This document shows, piece by piece, positions 7,458 through 13,349 of a DNA stretch of 21,598 nt. Both the position numbers and the translations under genes were made by a program. The stretch is taken from positions 1 to 21,598 of the forward strand of contig CAYHBX010000008.1 in NCBI GenBank assembly GCA_964355005.1. The letters are read 5' to 3'. Below the pieces are notes generated by a model. It worked only from the letters and a program-made list of their open reading frames with translations. It was not told the origin of the DNA and did not search any database. Source of the stretch: JAUSKF01 sp964355005 (GTDB lineage Bacteria > Patescibacteriota > Minisyncoccia > UBA6257 > WO2-44-18). Positions within the stretch are counted from its first letter, which is position 1; each line of letters begins with the position of its first letter.

Positions 7458-8699
7458 ATGAAGCGAAGCTTTATGGCCATTTTTCTCCTGTTTATATTCA
7501 TAGGCTATACCGTTCAGCCTGCTTTTGCGTCTTCTGCGGACGACCTGCGGAAAGCCATTGAGGAGAAGGCCAAGGGTTTACTGGAAATAAACAATCAGAT
7601 CCAGGCGACCCAGAAACAGCTGGATGTTACTCAAAGTCAGAAAAATTCGCTCAACAAGGAACTCAAAACAATCGATTACAACATCAGTCAGCTCAATTTA
7701 AACATCAAATCTAGCCAGATCAACATTGAAAAGCTGGGGTTGGAACTGCAGGAGGTTCAAATGGACATTAATCAGATCAATGATTCCATCGGGAATCGTA
7801 AATTGACCCTGGTAAAACTTCTGCGTGAATTATATGAAAAAGACAACGAGGGTTCACTGGTAATTTTATTGAAGAATCGCAGTTTGGCCGACAGCATCTT
7901 GGAAAGCGAAACCATTTCCAGTCTTAATCAGGGAATTTCATCCGAAGTAGCTGATCTAACCGAACTGAATAAACAACTCAACGTCAAATTTCAAACTACC
8001 TCTTCAAAAAAGAAAAATATTGAAATAGAAAATAGTAATCTCAAAAACCGAAAAGGAATCGTTCAGGATCAGAAGCAGGAACGATCCACCTTGCTTGCTC
8101 AAACCAAAAATCAGGAAAAACTTTTTGCTTCACTGCTTAGCAATCTGGATAAAAAGCAGGCGGAAATTTCCGCGGAGATCGAAAAAATTGAAGAAGAGTT
8201 GCGTTCCAAGATAGACCCGTCCATCTTACCGATCCCGCGGCCGGGTGTTCTGGCGATGCCGGTCAGAGGAATTTTCACGCAAGGCTATGGACGCACCGAG
8301 TTCGCCCGCAATGGCTATCGTGGGCAATTTCACAACGGCGTGGACATTGCCGCTCCGATCGGCACGGAAATATTGACGGCCGAGGATGGGGAAGTAATCG
8401 CGACCGGCGACCAGGACCGTTTTTGCAATAGGGGAGCGTACGGCAAGTTTATTGTTGTTAAGCACGAAAACAATCTGACGACCTTATACGCTCATTTGTC
8501 CAGGATCGGCGTCAGCGTTGGCGCGACAATTAGCAGGGGAGACGTGATCGGTTATGTCGGCCGCACCGGCTACGCCACTGGCCCGCACCTGCACTTTACC
8601 GTTTATGCCGGGCCCACGTTTTATATGGGAGCGAGCCGAACTTGTAGCTCAATGCCCCTCGGCGGTTATCTTGACCCGATGGACTACCTGGCGAAGTAG
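7458..8699 (+). CDS. Secreted coiled-coil M23 (LytM/EnvC-type) peptidase
   Basis: A 413-aa peptidoglycan endopeptidase or amidase activator. Residues 1-25 are a classic signal peptide ending AFASS. Residues about 27-255 are a long coiled coil rich in Q, N, K and L, as in EnvC and related envelope proteins. The C-terminal LytM/M23 domain (about 265-413) keeps the full zinc site: H292 and D296 in FHNGVDIAAP, H346 in LYAHL, and H377 and H379 in GPHLHF. It should therefore be catalytically competent. Two cysteines (in RFCNRG and RTCSSM) flank the domain and may pair outside the cell. The gene is divergent from a hypothetical protein and carries a leaderless-type promoter. Confidence 0.9.
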   Translation: MKRSFMAIFLLFIFIGYTVQPAFASSADDLRKAIEEKAKGLLEINNQIQATQKQLDVTQSQKNSLNKELKTIDYNISQLNLNIKSSQINIEKLGLELQEVQMDINQINDSIGNRKLTLVKLLRELYEKDNEGSLVILLKNRSLADSILESETISSLNQGISSEVADLTELNKQLNVKFQTTSSKKKNIEIENSNLKNRKGIVQDQKQERSTLLAQTKNQEKLFASLLSNLDKKQAEISAEIEKIEEELRSKIDPSILPIPRPGVLAMPVRGIFTQGYGRTEFARNGYRGQFHNGVDIAAPIGTEILTAEDGEVIATGDQDRFCNRGAYGKFIVVKHENNLTTLYAHLSRIGVSVGATISRGDVIGYVGRTGYATGPHLHFTVYAGPTFYMGASRTCSSMPLGGYLDPMDYLAK

Positions 8700-8713
8700 G
8701 AATTTAGAATCAT

Positions 8714-8735
8714 GAATTATGAATAACGAATTATG
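8714..8735 (+). repeat. AT-rich repeat copy (22-nt exact inverse at 17795-17816)
   Basis: The 22 bases starting GAATTATGAATAAC are found again, exactly and in inverted orientation, at 17795-17816. Related units occur inside gltX at 5371-5402. Confidence 0.75.
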
Positions 8736-8748
8736 TCGGTCATTACGG

Positions 8749-8786
8749 ACAACATCCTTACAAACTGGAGTTTGTAAGGATGTTGT
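8749..8786 (+). repeat. Perfect 17-bp hairpin in intergenic DNA
   Basis: ACAACATCCTTACAAAC (8749-8765) pairs without mismatch with 8770-8786 across a TGGA loop. It lies 50 bases after the M23 peptidase stop and is followed by ATGGGGCAATTTTACC rather than a clean T-tract, so it is not a standard terminator. It could protect the 3' end of the peptidase mRNA or be a mobile palindrome. Confidence 0.75.
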
Positions 8787-8859
8787 ATGGGGCAATTTTA
8801 CCTTTTTCAGCGCCAGTCATTGCGGGACTTTTTTCTTTGTAATTCCGATCCCGTCCTTT

Positions 8860-8947
8860 GTCATTCCGGCCTTGAGCCGGAATCCAGTGTATGATTCTGG
8901 ATTCCCGCTGGAGTTTACCCCGTACCGCGATACGGGGCGGGAATGAC
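8860..8947 (+). repeat. REP/MITE-like palindromic repeat, copy 1
   Basis: The element is bounded by GTCATTCC (8860-8867) and GGAATGAC (8940-8947), a terminal inverted repeat. It contains CCGGCCTTGAGCCGG and CCCCGTACCGCGATACGGGG stem-loops. A 30-base block (8858-8887) and a 52-base block (8898-8949) recur exactly at 14933-14962 and 15006-15057. The small ORF that crosses it is only repeat translation. Confidence 0.85.
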
Positions 8948-8986
8948 AGGGGGTGCACCATTGTGAATCCCAACTTCGCCCCGCCT

Positions 8987-9071
8987 GTCATTGCGATCCG
9001 CCAGCCGGCGGAGAAGCAATCTTACGTTGATATTATTGTAAGATCGCCACAGCCTTCAGCCTCGCGATGAC
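8987..9071 (+). repeat. Palindromic repeat, second family (GTCATTGCGA type)
   Basis: The ends GTCATTGCGA (8987-8996) and TCGCGATGAC (9062-9071) are near-perfect inverted repeats. An inner pair, GCAATCTTAC (9016-9025) and GTAAGATCGC (9038-9047), nests inside. A partial relative lies at 12192-12225. With the preceding hairpin and repeat, this fills most of the 407-base gap 8700-9106; no gene is seen there. Confidence 0.75.
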
Positions 9072-9091
9072 GGCATTTCTGGTCTCCAACC

Positions 9092-9100
9092 TGCTAAACT
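9092..9100 (+). promoter_or_regulatory. Extended -10 promoter of the 114-aa gene, predicted leaderless
   Basis: TGCTAAACT ends at 9100 and the ATG at 9107 follows after six bases. No Shine-Dalgarno. Confidence 0.45.
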
Positions 9101-9106
9101 TTAACT

Positions 9107-9451
9107 ATGGACCTAAAACTCAAAACTTTCTTTGCGATCATTGTTATGGTCATTGTCGTCGTGGTCCCTAGTCCCTCTTTGGCTGCTTTGCCCGGTCAGG
9201 GAATTATTGATAAAGCCGGTGAATTTACCGAGGGTATTGAGAAAAAATTGGACAGCGCCGAAGCGGTAAAAACTATAGAAAAGAATCTTCCCAGCCAGGA
9301 GGAAACCAAAGGCTTTTTACGCTCCGTCGGCAATCTGCTTTTTATCCTGATCCGGTTCGTCGCCAACGTTTTTGATTGGGCGCTGGAAGTTCTGACTTCC
9401 GCGGTCTATCTGATAGCAGACAGAATCGGATTAGGATTTTTCAGGAACTAA
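9107..9451 (+). CDS. Hypothetical small secreted/membrane protein, 114 aa
   Basis: I do not recognise this family. Residues 1-28 form a signal peptide with a very hydrophobic core (FFAIIVMVIVVVVPSPSLA) and a plausible AxA cleavage site at SLAAL. Residues 30-65 are polar and amphipathic. Residues about 68-112 are hydrophobic, with one or two membrane segments (VGNLLFILIRFVANVFDWAL). The product is therefore likely an envelope protein. It lies after a repeat-filled gap and before another AT-rich repeat, with its own leaderless-type promoter. Confidence 0.7.
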   Translation: MDLKLKTFFAIIVMVIVVVVPSPSLAALPGQGIIDKAGEFTEGIEKKLDSAEAVKTIEKNLPSQEETKGFLRSVGNLLFILIRFVANVFDWALEVLTSAVYLIADRIGLGFFRN

Positions 9452-9458
9452 CCGGATT

Positions 9459-9545
9459 AATTTCTAATAACGAATTTCTAATTTCTATTCAATGAGTAAT
9501 TAGGCATTTATTAGTAATTAGATATTAGGAATTAGTAATTTTGGG
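9459..9545 (+). repeat. AT-rich inverted-repeat element
   Basis: The left half is built of ATTTCTAATAACGAATTTC-type units and the right half of TAATTAG / GGAATTAGTAATT units, which are imperfect reverse complements. It resembles the elements at 3816-3930 and 17744-17816. No gene is visible. Confidence 0.6.
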
Positions 9546-9549
9546 TCTT

Positions 9550-9558
9550 TGGTATACT
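9550..9558 (+). promoter_or_regulatory. Extended -10 promoter of the GT2 gene, predicted leaderless
   Basis: TGGTATACT spans 9550-9558 (TATACT at 9553-9558) and the ATG at 9566 follows after seven bases. Confidence 0.6.
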
Positions 9559-9565
9559 GAAGGTA

Positions 9566-10300
9566 ATGGCGAAACCTTATTTGTCAGTCATTGTCCCCGC
9601 CTATAACGAAGCTAAGCGCCTGCCGCTCACGCTTATTGATGTTGACAGGCATCTTGCTAGCCAGGAATACTCGTATGAAATTTTGGTCGTCAGCGACGGT
9701 TCATCAGACGCCACGGCGGAAATCGTGGAGCGTTTTAAGCCGCTGATAGAAAATTTAAAATTGCTGAATCAGCCGAAAAACCGAGGCAAGGGAGAGGCGG
9801 TACGCGAGGGGATGCTGGCGGCAAAAGGAAACTGGCGGGTTTTTATGGATGCCGACAACTCCACTGCCATCGTTGAGTTTAATAAGATGATCCCTTATTT
9901 AGATGAAGGGTATGAAATAGTGATCGGTTCGCGGGCAGTCCGCGGAGCGAAGGTTGATCCTCACCCGAAGCTATTTCAGCAGATAGCCGGTAAGCTGGGA
10001 AATCTCTTCATTCAAATATTTTTATTGCGGGGCATCTGGGATACCCAATGCGGGTTCAAGTGTTTTTCGGAAGAGGCGGCCAAGCGGATATTCCCGCTGA
10101 TGAAGATAGCCGATTGGGCATTTGACGTGGAGACTTTGGCTTTGGCAAAAGCCATGGGCTATCGGATCAAAGAAATGCCGATCCATTGGGTCAACGATCT
10201 CCGGACTCATTTGAAGTGGTGGTCGTTCTTAAAAGTTCTCGTGGATGTCCTGAAAATAAAATGGTGGCTTTGGAGAAAGGCTTACCGGTTTGATATTTAA
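9566..10300 (+). CDS. GT2 glycosyltransferase, dolichyl-phosphate glucosyltransferase-like
   Basis: A 244-aa family-2 glycosyltransferase resembling ALG5/DPM-type enzymes that move a sugar from a nucleotide donor to a polyprenyl phosphate. The N-terminal VIVPAYNEAKRLP and the nucleotide-binding VSDGSSDATAEI are clear. The metal-binding DxD is in FMDADNST (about residue 94-98). The segment WDTQCGFKCFSEEAAKRIFP and the later WAFDVETLALAKAMGYRI followed by PIHWVND are typical of the polyprenyl-phosphate subgroup. It ends in a basic, Trp-rich tail without a clear long membrane anchor. It could supply lipid-linked sugar to a membrane glycosyltransferase such as the GT39-like protein at 17818-19626; that link is inference. 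Confidence 0.88.
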   Translation: MAKPYLSVIVPAYNEAKRLPLTLIDVDRHLASQEYSYEILVVSDGSSDATAEIVERFKPLIENLKLLNQPKNRGKGEAVREGMLAAKGNWRVFMDADNSTAIVEFNKMIPYLDEGYEIVIGSRAVRGAKVDPHPKLFQQIAGKLGNLFIQIFLLRGIWDTQCGFKCFSEEAAKRIFPLMKIADWAFDVETLALAKAMGYRIKEMPIHWVNDLRTHLKWWSFLKVLVDVLKIKWWLWRKAYRFDI

Positions 10301-10358
10301 CCCGATCTCTTATACCATTTACTAATTACTAACCACCAACAACCAATTAACTAATTGT

Positions 10359-10811
10359 ATGGAATATCATTTAACACCCGAAAGACTGGAGGAATTAAAA
10401 AACGAGTTAGCAAAATTAAAAACCGAAAAGAGAGGAGACGTCGCTGAGCGTTTGAAGCGCGCCAAAGAACTTGGTGATCTTTCCGAGAACGCCGAATACA
10501 TGGAAGCGCGGGATGAGCAGGTTCAGGTTGAAACACGCATTGCCGAGCTGGAAGACATGATAAAAAATGCCGTTTTGATCAAGCAGGGCAGTGGCGACAA
10601 AGTACAGATCGGTTCAACTATTGAGGTTGAGAAAAATGGACAAAAATTGACCCTGTCTATCGTCGGGCCGAACGAAACCGATCCTACCGGCGGCAAGATT
10701 TCCAACGAATCACCGCTTGGCAAGGCTTTTGCCGGACACTCAAAGGGGGATAGCGTGAAAGTTAAAACCCCGGCCGGGGAAATGACCTACAAGATTGTCA
10801 GCATTAAATAG
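10359..10811 (+). CDS. greA: Transcript cleavage factor GreA
   Basis: A 150-aa factor that enters the RNA polymerase secondary channel and stimulates cleavage of backtracked RNA. Residues 1-75 form the N-terminal coiled coil; its tip carries the acidic motif GDLSENAEY (about 38-46), with D39 and E42 available for metal coordination. The C-terminal FKBP-like domain includes SIVGPNETDPTGGKISNESPLG and GHSKGDSVKVKTP. Length is near the usual 155-158. The ATG has no Shine-Dalgarno. A TATACC box about 40 bases upstream (10311-10316) or a weak TTAACT six bases before the ATG could be its -10; I cannot decide. Confidence 0.93.
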   Translation: MEYHLTPERLEELKNELAKLKTEKRGDVAERLKRAKELGDLSENAEYMEARDEQVQVETRIAELEDMIKNAVLIKQGSGDKVQIGSTIEVEKNGQKLTLSIVGPNETDPTGGKISNESPLGKAFAGHSKGDSVKVKTPAGEMTYKIVSIK

Positions 10812-10828
10812 TTCATAGGCCGTAGCTC

Positions 10829-10834
10829 TATACC
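10829..10834 (+). promoter_or_regulatory. Weak candidate -10 for lysS, predicted leaderless
   Basis: TATACC is followed after seven bases by the lysS ATG at 10842, matching the spacing at other genes here. The consensus is imperfect. The word TATACCATTTA also occurs upstream of greA (10311-10321). Confidence 0.35.
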
Positions 10835-10841
10835 ATTTAAA

Positions 10842-12185
10842 ATGTTGGAGGACCTCATAAAAGAACGGCTAAAAAAGAAAGCCGAGCTGGAAAAGCTTGG
10901 GCAGAGTCTCTATCCGTCAAAAGTTAAGCGCACATATTTAGCTGGCGCCGCTTTTAAAGATTTTGACGCGTTGGCGAAAAAGAAGACGAAACTTTGGTTG
11001 GCCGGCCGGCTAATGGGTTTGCGCGTTCAGGGCGGCGTGGCTTTTGCTGATCTGGCGGACGAGAGCGGCCGCATCCAGATAGTATTTACTAAAGCCAAAC
11101 TGACCAATTTCCAGACCCTCAAGGAGAATCTGGACATCGGAGATTTCGTGGAAGTTTCCGGGCCGCTTTTTAAAACAAAAAAAGGAGAGAAAAGCGTCGA
11201 GGTGAAGAGCTTGCGAGTGATCGTCAAGGCGATCCGGCCGCTTCCTTCGGTTTGGCACGGCCTGCAGGACGTGGAAGAGCGCTTCCGGAAGCGCTATTTG
11301 GATTTACTGCTTAATTCCGAGAGTCGGGAGAAGCTCGTTAAGCGTTCGGAGATCGTCGATCAATTGCGCAAAGCTTTGACCACGGAAGGATTTTTGGAAG
11401 TGGAGACGCCGATTCTTCAGCCGATCCCCGGAGGAGCGAAAGCCCGGCCATTTGTGACCCATCACAATGCTTTTGATGTGGATTTTTATTTACGCGTCGC
11501 GCCGGAGCTTTATCTAAAGCGTCTGTTGGTGGGCGGAATGGAAAAAGTTTTTGAGATCGGCAAAAATTTCCGCAACGAAGGAATGGATCGCGACCACAAT
11601 CCCGAATTTACCGCGCTGGAGCTCTATTGGGCTTATCAGGATTATCAAGGGCTGATGAAATTCACGCGGAAATTATTGAAAAAACTTATTCCCGGAAAAT
11701 GGTCTACGACAACTTTTGCTGAAATATTTAAAAAACATTCCGGAAAAGATTATAAATCAGTCCCGGGGGATCAGCTGGATGAAGTCTTTAAACATGAGGT
11801 TCGTCCGAAGATCGTTGAGCCGACATTTGTGACCGATTATCCGGAATCTTTAATGCCGCTCGCTAAATTGCACGAGAAAGATAAAACTTTAACCGAGAGT
11901 TTTCAGTTGATCGTCAACGGCGCGGAAATTATTAAAGGATTTTCCGAACTGAATGATCCGGTGTTCCAGCGCGAGCAGATGGAGCGTCAAGAAAAATCTT
12001 TCCGAGCAGGCGATGCAGAGGCGTCGCGCAAAGACGAAGACTTTTTAGAGGCGTTGGAACATGGCATGCCCCCCGCCGCTGGTTTAGGTATTGGCATTGA
12101 CCGTCTTGTCGCCATCGCCACCAAAGCACACGCGGTAAAGGAGATCATTTTGTTCCCGACGCTTAAACCAAAAAATAGCGACTAG
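10842..12185 (+). CDS. lysS: Class II lysyl-tRNA synthetase
   Basis: A 447-aa enzyme that charges tRNA-Lys. The N-terminal OB-fold anticodon domain is seen in KLWLAGRLMGLRVQGGVAFA and following beta strands. The class II core shows motif 1 around VETPILQPIPGGAKARPF, motif 2 at FRNEGMDRDHNPEFTALE (from F243), and motif 3 at GLGIGIDRLV (from G414). It is shorter than the typical 490-505 residues, mainly at the N-terminus and in the region before motif 3, consistent with a reduced genome. It starts 30 bases after greA, possibly within the same operon. No terminator of standard form follows; the next 150 bases hold palindromic repeats. Confidence 0.94.
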   Translation: MLEDLIKERLKKKAELEKLGQSLYPSKVKRTYLAGAAFKDFDALAKKKTKLWLAGRLMGLRVQGGVAFADLADESGRIQIVFTKAKLTNFQTLKENLDIGDFVEVSGPLFKTKKGEKSVEVKSLRVIVKAIRPLPSVWHGLQDVEERFRKRYLDLLLNSESREKLVKRSEIVDQLRKALTTEGFLEVETPILQPIPGGAKARPFVTHHNAFDVDFYLRVAPELYLKRLLVGGMEKVFEIGKNFRNEGMDRDHNPEFTALELYWAYQDYQGLMKFTRKLLKKLIPGKWSTTTFAEIFKKHSGKDYKSVPGDQLDEVFKHEVRPKIVEPTFVTDYPESLMPLAKLHEKDKTLTESFQLIVNGAEIIKGFSELNDPVFQREQMERQEKSFRAGDAEASRKDEDFLEALEHGMPPAAGLGIGIDRLVAIATKAHAVKEIILFPTLKPKNSD

Positions 12186-12191
12186 CTGTCA

Positions 12192-12336
12192 GTCATTGCG
12201 AGGCCGGAGGCCGCGGCAATCTTACATTTAAGTTAGAGGTGCCCAAAATGCCCGCCCACCTCCGGCGGGGCTTAAAATGTGCCTGCCTACCGGTCAGGCA
12301 GGCCTATTTTAGCTCTATCCCGGCCGGAGACCGGGG
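12192..12336 (+). repeat. Intergenic cluster of small palindromes after lysS
   Basis: 12192-12225 is a partial copy of the GTCATTGCGA...GCAATCTTAC family seen at 8987-9071. A GCCCGCC / GGCGGGGC pair follows near 12250-12271. CCTGCCT (12282-12288) pairs with AGGCAGG (12296-12302); a close relative lies at 13143-13158. CCCGG / CCGGG near 12319-12335 is a last small stem, just upstream of the -35 box at 12339. None has a T-tract, so termination of lysS here is unproven. Confidence 0.65.
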
Positions 12337-12338
12337 GC

Positions 12339-12368
12339 TTGACAGAATAGGTTAATCCATGCTATAAT
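12339..12368 (+). promoter_or_regulatory. Strong sigma-70-type promoter of the small-ORF/ribozyme operon
   Basis: Consensus TTGACA (12339-12344), an 18-base spacer and consensus TATAAT (12363-12368) with an extended TGC (12360-12362). It is the best promoter in the window. Transcription is expected to start near 12375, giving a leader of about 60 nt before the ATG at 12438. Confidence 0.85.
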
Positions 12369-12374
12369 TTAATC

Positions 12375-12390
12375 ATCCTCAAGTGAGGAT
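12375..12390 (+). promoter_or_regulatory. Hairpin at the predicted 5' end of the small-ORF mRNA
   Basis: ATCCTC (12375-12380) pairs perfectly with GAGGAT (12385-12390) over AAGT. The predicted transcription start coincides with the first bases of the stem. Such 5'-terminal hairpins usually slow 5'-dependent RNA decay; that role here is inference. Confidence 0.6.
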
Positions 12391-12437
12391 TTAGCACCTT
12401 TCCAAACACCAAAAACCTCGAATCAAGGAGATGGCTC

Positions 12438-12638
12438 ATGAAGAACACAAAGAAGGAGATGATCGTTCAGCTCGACCTCTCCGAGTTTGAAAAGAAAGGC
12501 GGTCCGATGACTTCGAAGGAAGCTGTGGCGTTGATAAAGAAGCTGGGATATCGTCCTGCCACACTGAAAGATTTTTTGCGGGAATCAAATTCGTCGTGGC
12601 GTACGGACTATTATTTCCTCACGCTACGGAAGTACTAA
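12438..12638 (+). CDS. Hypothetical small protein, 66 aa
   Basis: I do not recognise this protein. The ATG at 12438 is set by AAGGAG (12425-12430) with a spacing of seven; an earlier ATG at 12431 touches the Shine-Dalgarno and is unusable. The product is soluble and basic at the N-terminus, with a possible helix at TSKEAVALIKKLGYRPATLK and an aromatic C-terminus (DYYFLTLRKY). No signal peptide or membrane segment is seen. It is the first gene of an operon with a strong promoter and a 5' hairpin; the ribozyme-like RNA lies between it and the next small gene. Confidence 0.75.
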   Translation: MKNTKKEMIVQLDLSEFEKKGGPMTSKEAVALIKKLGYRPATLKDFLRESNSSWRTDYYFLTLRKY

Positions 12639-12672
12639 GGTTTCCGGAGGGTTTTCCTAAAAATCCTTCTCG

Positions 12673-12711
12673 CCCAGTGCCAAGTTTGTGAAAACAAACT
12701 TTGGTTCTGGG
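12673..12711 (+). ncRNA. GAAA-capped hairpin directly upstream of the hammerhead-like RNA
   Basis: CCCAG (12673-12677) pairs with CTGGG (12707-12711); then, past a TG/TT internal loop, CCAA (12680-12683) pairs with TTGG (12701-12704); then GTTTGT (12684-12689) with ACAAAC (12694-12699), closed by GAAA and with T12700 bulged. The last paired base abuts the first base of hammerhead stem III. It could shield the 3' end of the upstream mRNA after cleavage or stack on the ribozyme. Its bottom could extend by G12672-C12712, which would compete with stem III by one pair. Confidence 0.8.
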
Positions 12712-12764
12712 CTCTGTCCTCGGATGTGCGTCCGAGCTGATAAGTCCAAAAGGACGAAACAGAG
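12712..12764 (+). ncRNA. Hammerhead-ribozyme-like RNA (stem-III-open topology, G8 replaced by A)
   Basis: Read 5' to 3': stem III strand CTCTGT (12712-12717); cleavage-site C17 at 12718, giving the triplet GTC; stem I CTCGGA (12719-12724) with TCCGAG (12731-12736) over TGTGCG; core CTGATAA (12737-12743); stem II GTCC (12744-12747) with GGAC (12752-12755) over AAAA; core GAA (12756-12758); stem III closing strand ACAGAG (12759-12764), so A15.1 faces U16.1. All three stems are perfect. The hammerhead consensus core is CTGATGA; here the sixth base (position 8) is A. G8 is the pairing partner of C3 and supplies the general acid, so activity may be slow, conditional or lost. Cleavage would fall between 12718 and 12719, between the two small ORFs. 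Confidence 0.85.
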
Positions 12765-12802
12765 AACGTTTTTATAGTAACCCAGCAAAGAGGAGGTGTC
12801 AG

Positions 12803-13018
12803 ATGTGTGAGTTCCGCAGTCTTCCAAAAAAAGAAAAGGGCGAAAAAGAGAAGGCGGAGAAGCCGGAGGGATTTGGTTCCTTCGATCGGCTCCAGGCAGA
12901 AGCCGAAAAGCTGGTCGCCATCCTGAAGGAGCGGGAAACGGGGATGTTCACCTGGCATATGTGTGTCCACAGCCAGATGAAGGTTGTCCACGACCTGCTC
13001 CACCCGATCTTCAAGTAG
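12803..13018 (+). CDS. Hypothetical small charged protein, 71 aa
   Basis: I do not recognise this protein. The start is ATG 12803, set by AGGAGG (12791-12796) six bases upstream; the frame is open further upstream to 12701, but that stretch is the ribozyme-like RNA and has no ribosome site. The N-terminal third is strikingly lysine/glutamate rich (KKEKGEKEKAEKPEG), the middle is an amphipathic helix (DRLQAEAEKLVAILKE), and the C-terminus has His and Cys residues (TWHMCVHSQMKVVHD) that could bind metal. Second gene of the operon, followed at once by a strong terminator. If the RNA upstream cleaves, this message would begin with a 5'-hydroxyl end and the remainder of the hammerhead. Confidence 0.75.
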   Translation: MCEFRSLPKKEKGEKEKAEKPEGFGSFDRLQAEAEKLVAILKERETGMFTWHMCVHSQMKVVHDLLHPIFK

Positions 13019-13025
13019 TACCCAG

Positions 13026-13049
13026 CCCCTCTTCGGAGGGGTTTTTCTT
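13026..13049 (+). terminator. Intrinsic terminator with UUCG tetraloop
   Basis: CCCCTC (13026-13031) and GAGGGG (13036-13041) close a TTCG loop, followed by TTTTTCTTT. It ends the two-ORF operon, seven bases after the 71-aa gene stop. Confidence 0.93.
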
Positions 13050-13070
13050 TATCATTTCTAAACTTTTAAC

Positions 13071-13110
13071 AAACTCACGTATCTAAACGACCGTTTGGAT
13101 AAGTGAGTTT
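13071..13110 (+). repeat. 40-base near-perfect palindrome
   Basis: AAACTCAC (13071-13078) pairs with GTGAGTTT (13103-13110). ATC (13081-13083) pairs with GAT (13098-13100), AAACG (13085-13089) with CGTTT (13092-13096). Only one G-A mismatch and one T-G wobble interrupt the stem. It has no T-tract and does not look like a terminator. Confidence 0.8.
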
Positions 13111-13142
13111 CTAAAACGGGCGAGTAATTTCTGAAGGTTTAA

Positions 13143-13158
13143 CCTGCCTACCGGCAGG
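13143..13158 (+). repeat. CCTGCC/GGCAGG stem-loop repeat
   Basis: CCTGCC (13143-13148), loop TACC, GGCAGG (13153-13158). A longer version lies at 12282-12302. It is enclosed by a looser GGTTT / AAACC pair (13137-13141 and 13169-13173). Confidence 0.65.
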
Positions 13159-13173
13159 CAGGCGCGCCAAACC

Positions 13174-13205
13174 TCCAACCACTACTACGCGTAGTAGTGG
13201 TTGGA
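13174..13205 (+). repeat. 32-base perfect palindrome centred on CGCG
   Basis: The half-site TCCAACCACTACTACG (13174-13189) is followed directly by its exact reverse complement (13190-13205). There is no spacer, which suits a dimeric DNA-binding site or a cruciform better than an RNA hairpin. Confidence 0.85.
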
Positions 13206-13254
13206 ACGAAGTAAATAAATTTTTACTAATTTCTTTCAGAGAGCGCGCAAAATT

Positions 13255-13284
13255 TTGGATAGTTTAACGCGTTAAACTATCCAA
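13255..13284 (+). promoter_or_regulatory. 30-base perfect palindrome upstream of the 71-aa gene promoter, candidate operator
   Basis: The half-site TTGGATAGTTTAACG (13255-13269) is followed directly by its exact reverse complement (13270-13284). Its end lies eight bases upstream of the -35 box at 13293, a usual place for an operator or activator site. Like its neighbour at 13174 it is centred on CGCG. The regulator is unknown. Confidence 0.6.
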
Positions 13285-13292
13285 TTCTGCCC

Positions 13293-13321
13293 TTGCGTTA
13301 AAATCCTAAATGTATTAAAAT
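13293..13321 (+). promoter_or_regulatory. Promoter of the second 71-aa gene
   Basis: TTGCGT (13293-13298), a 17-base spacer and TAAAAT (13316-13321). Start expected near 13328, giving a leader of about 20 nt with GAGGAGG (13338-13344). Confidence 0.6.
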
Positions 13322-13349
13322 ACCTGACGGTTCAATTGAGGAGGATTTA

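Noticed and set aside
8719..8946. 75-aa ORF
   Set aside because: It runs through a perfect hairpin and a REP-like repeat, with no ribosome site and no protein-like composition.
12647..12652. GGAGGG as a Shine-Dalgarno for a hidden ORF after the 66-aa gene
   Set aside because: No start codon lies at a usable distance downstream.
12701..12802. N-terminal extension of the 71-aa protein to a 105-aa ORF
   Set aside because: The additional codons lie on the hammerhead-like RNA and there is no ribosome site; a strong Shine-Dalgarno precedes ATG 12803.
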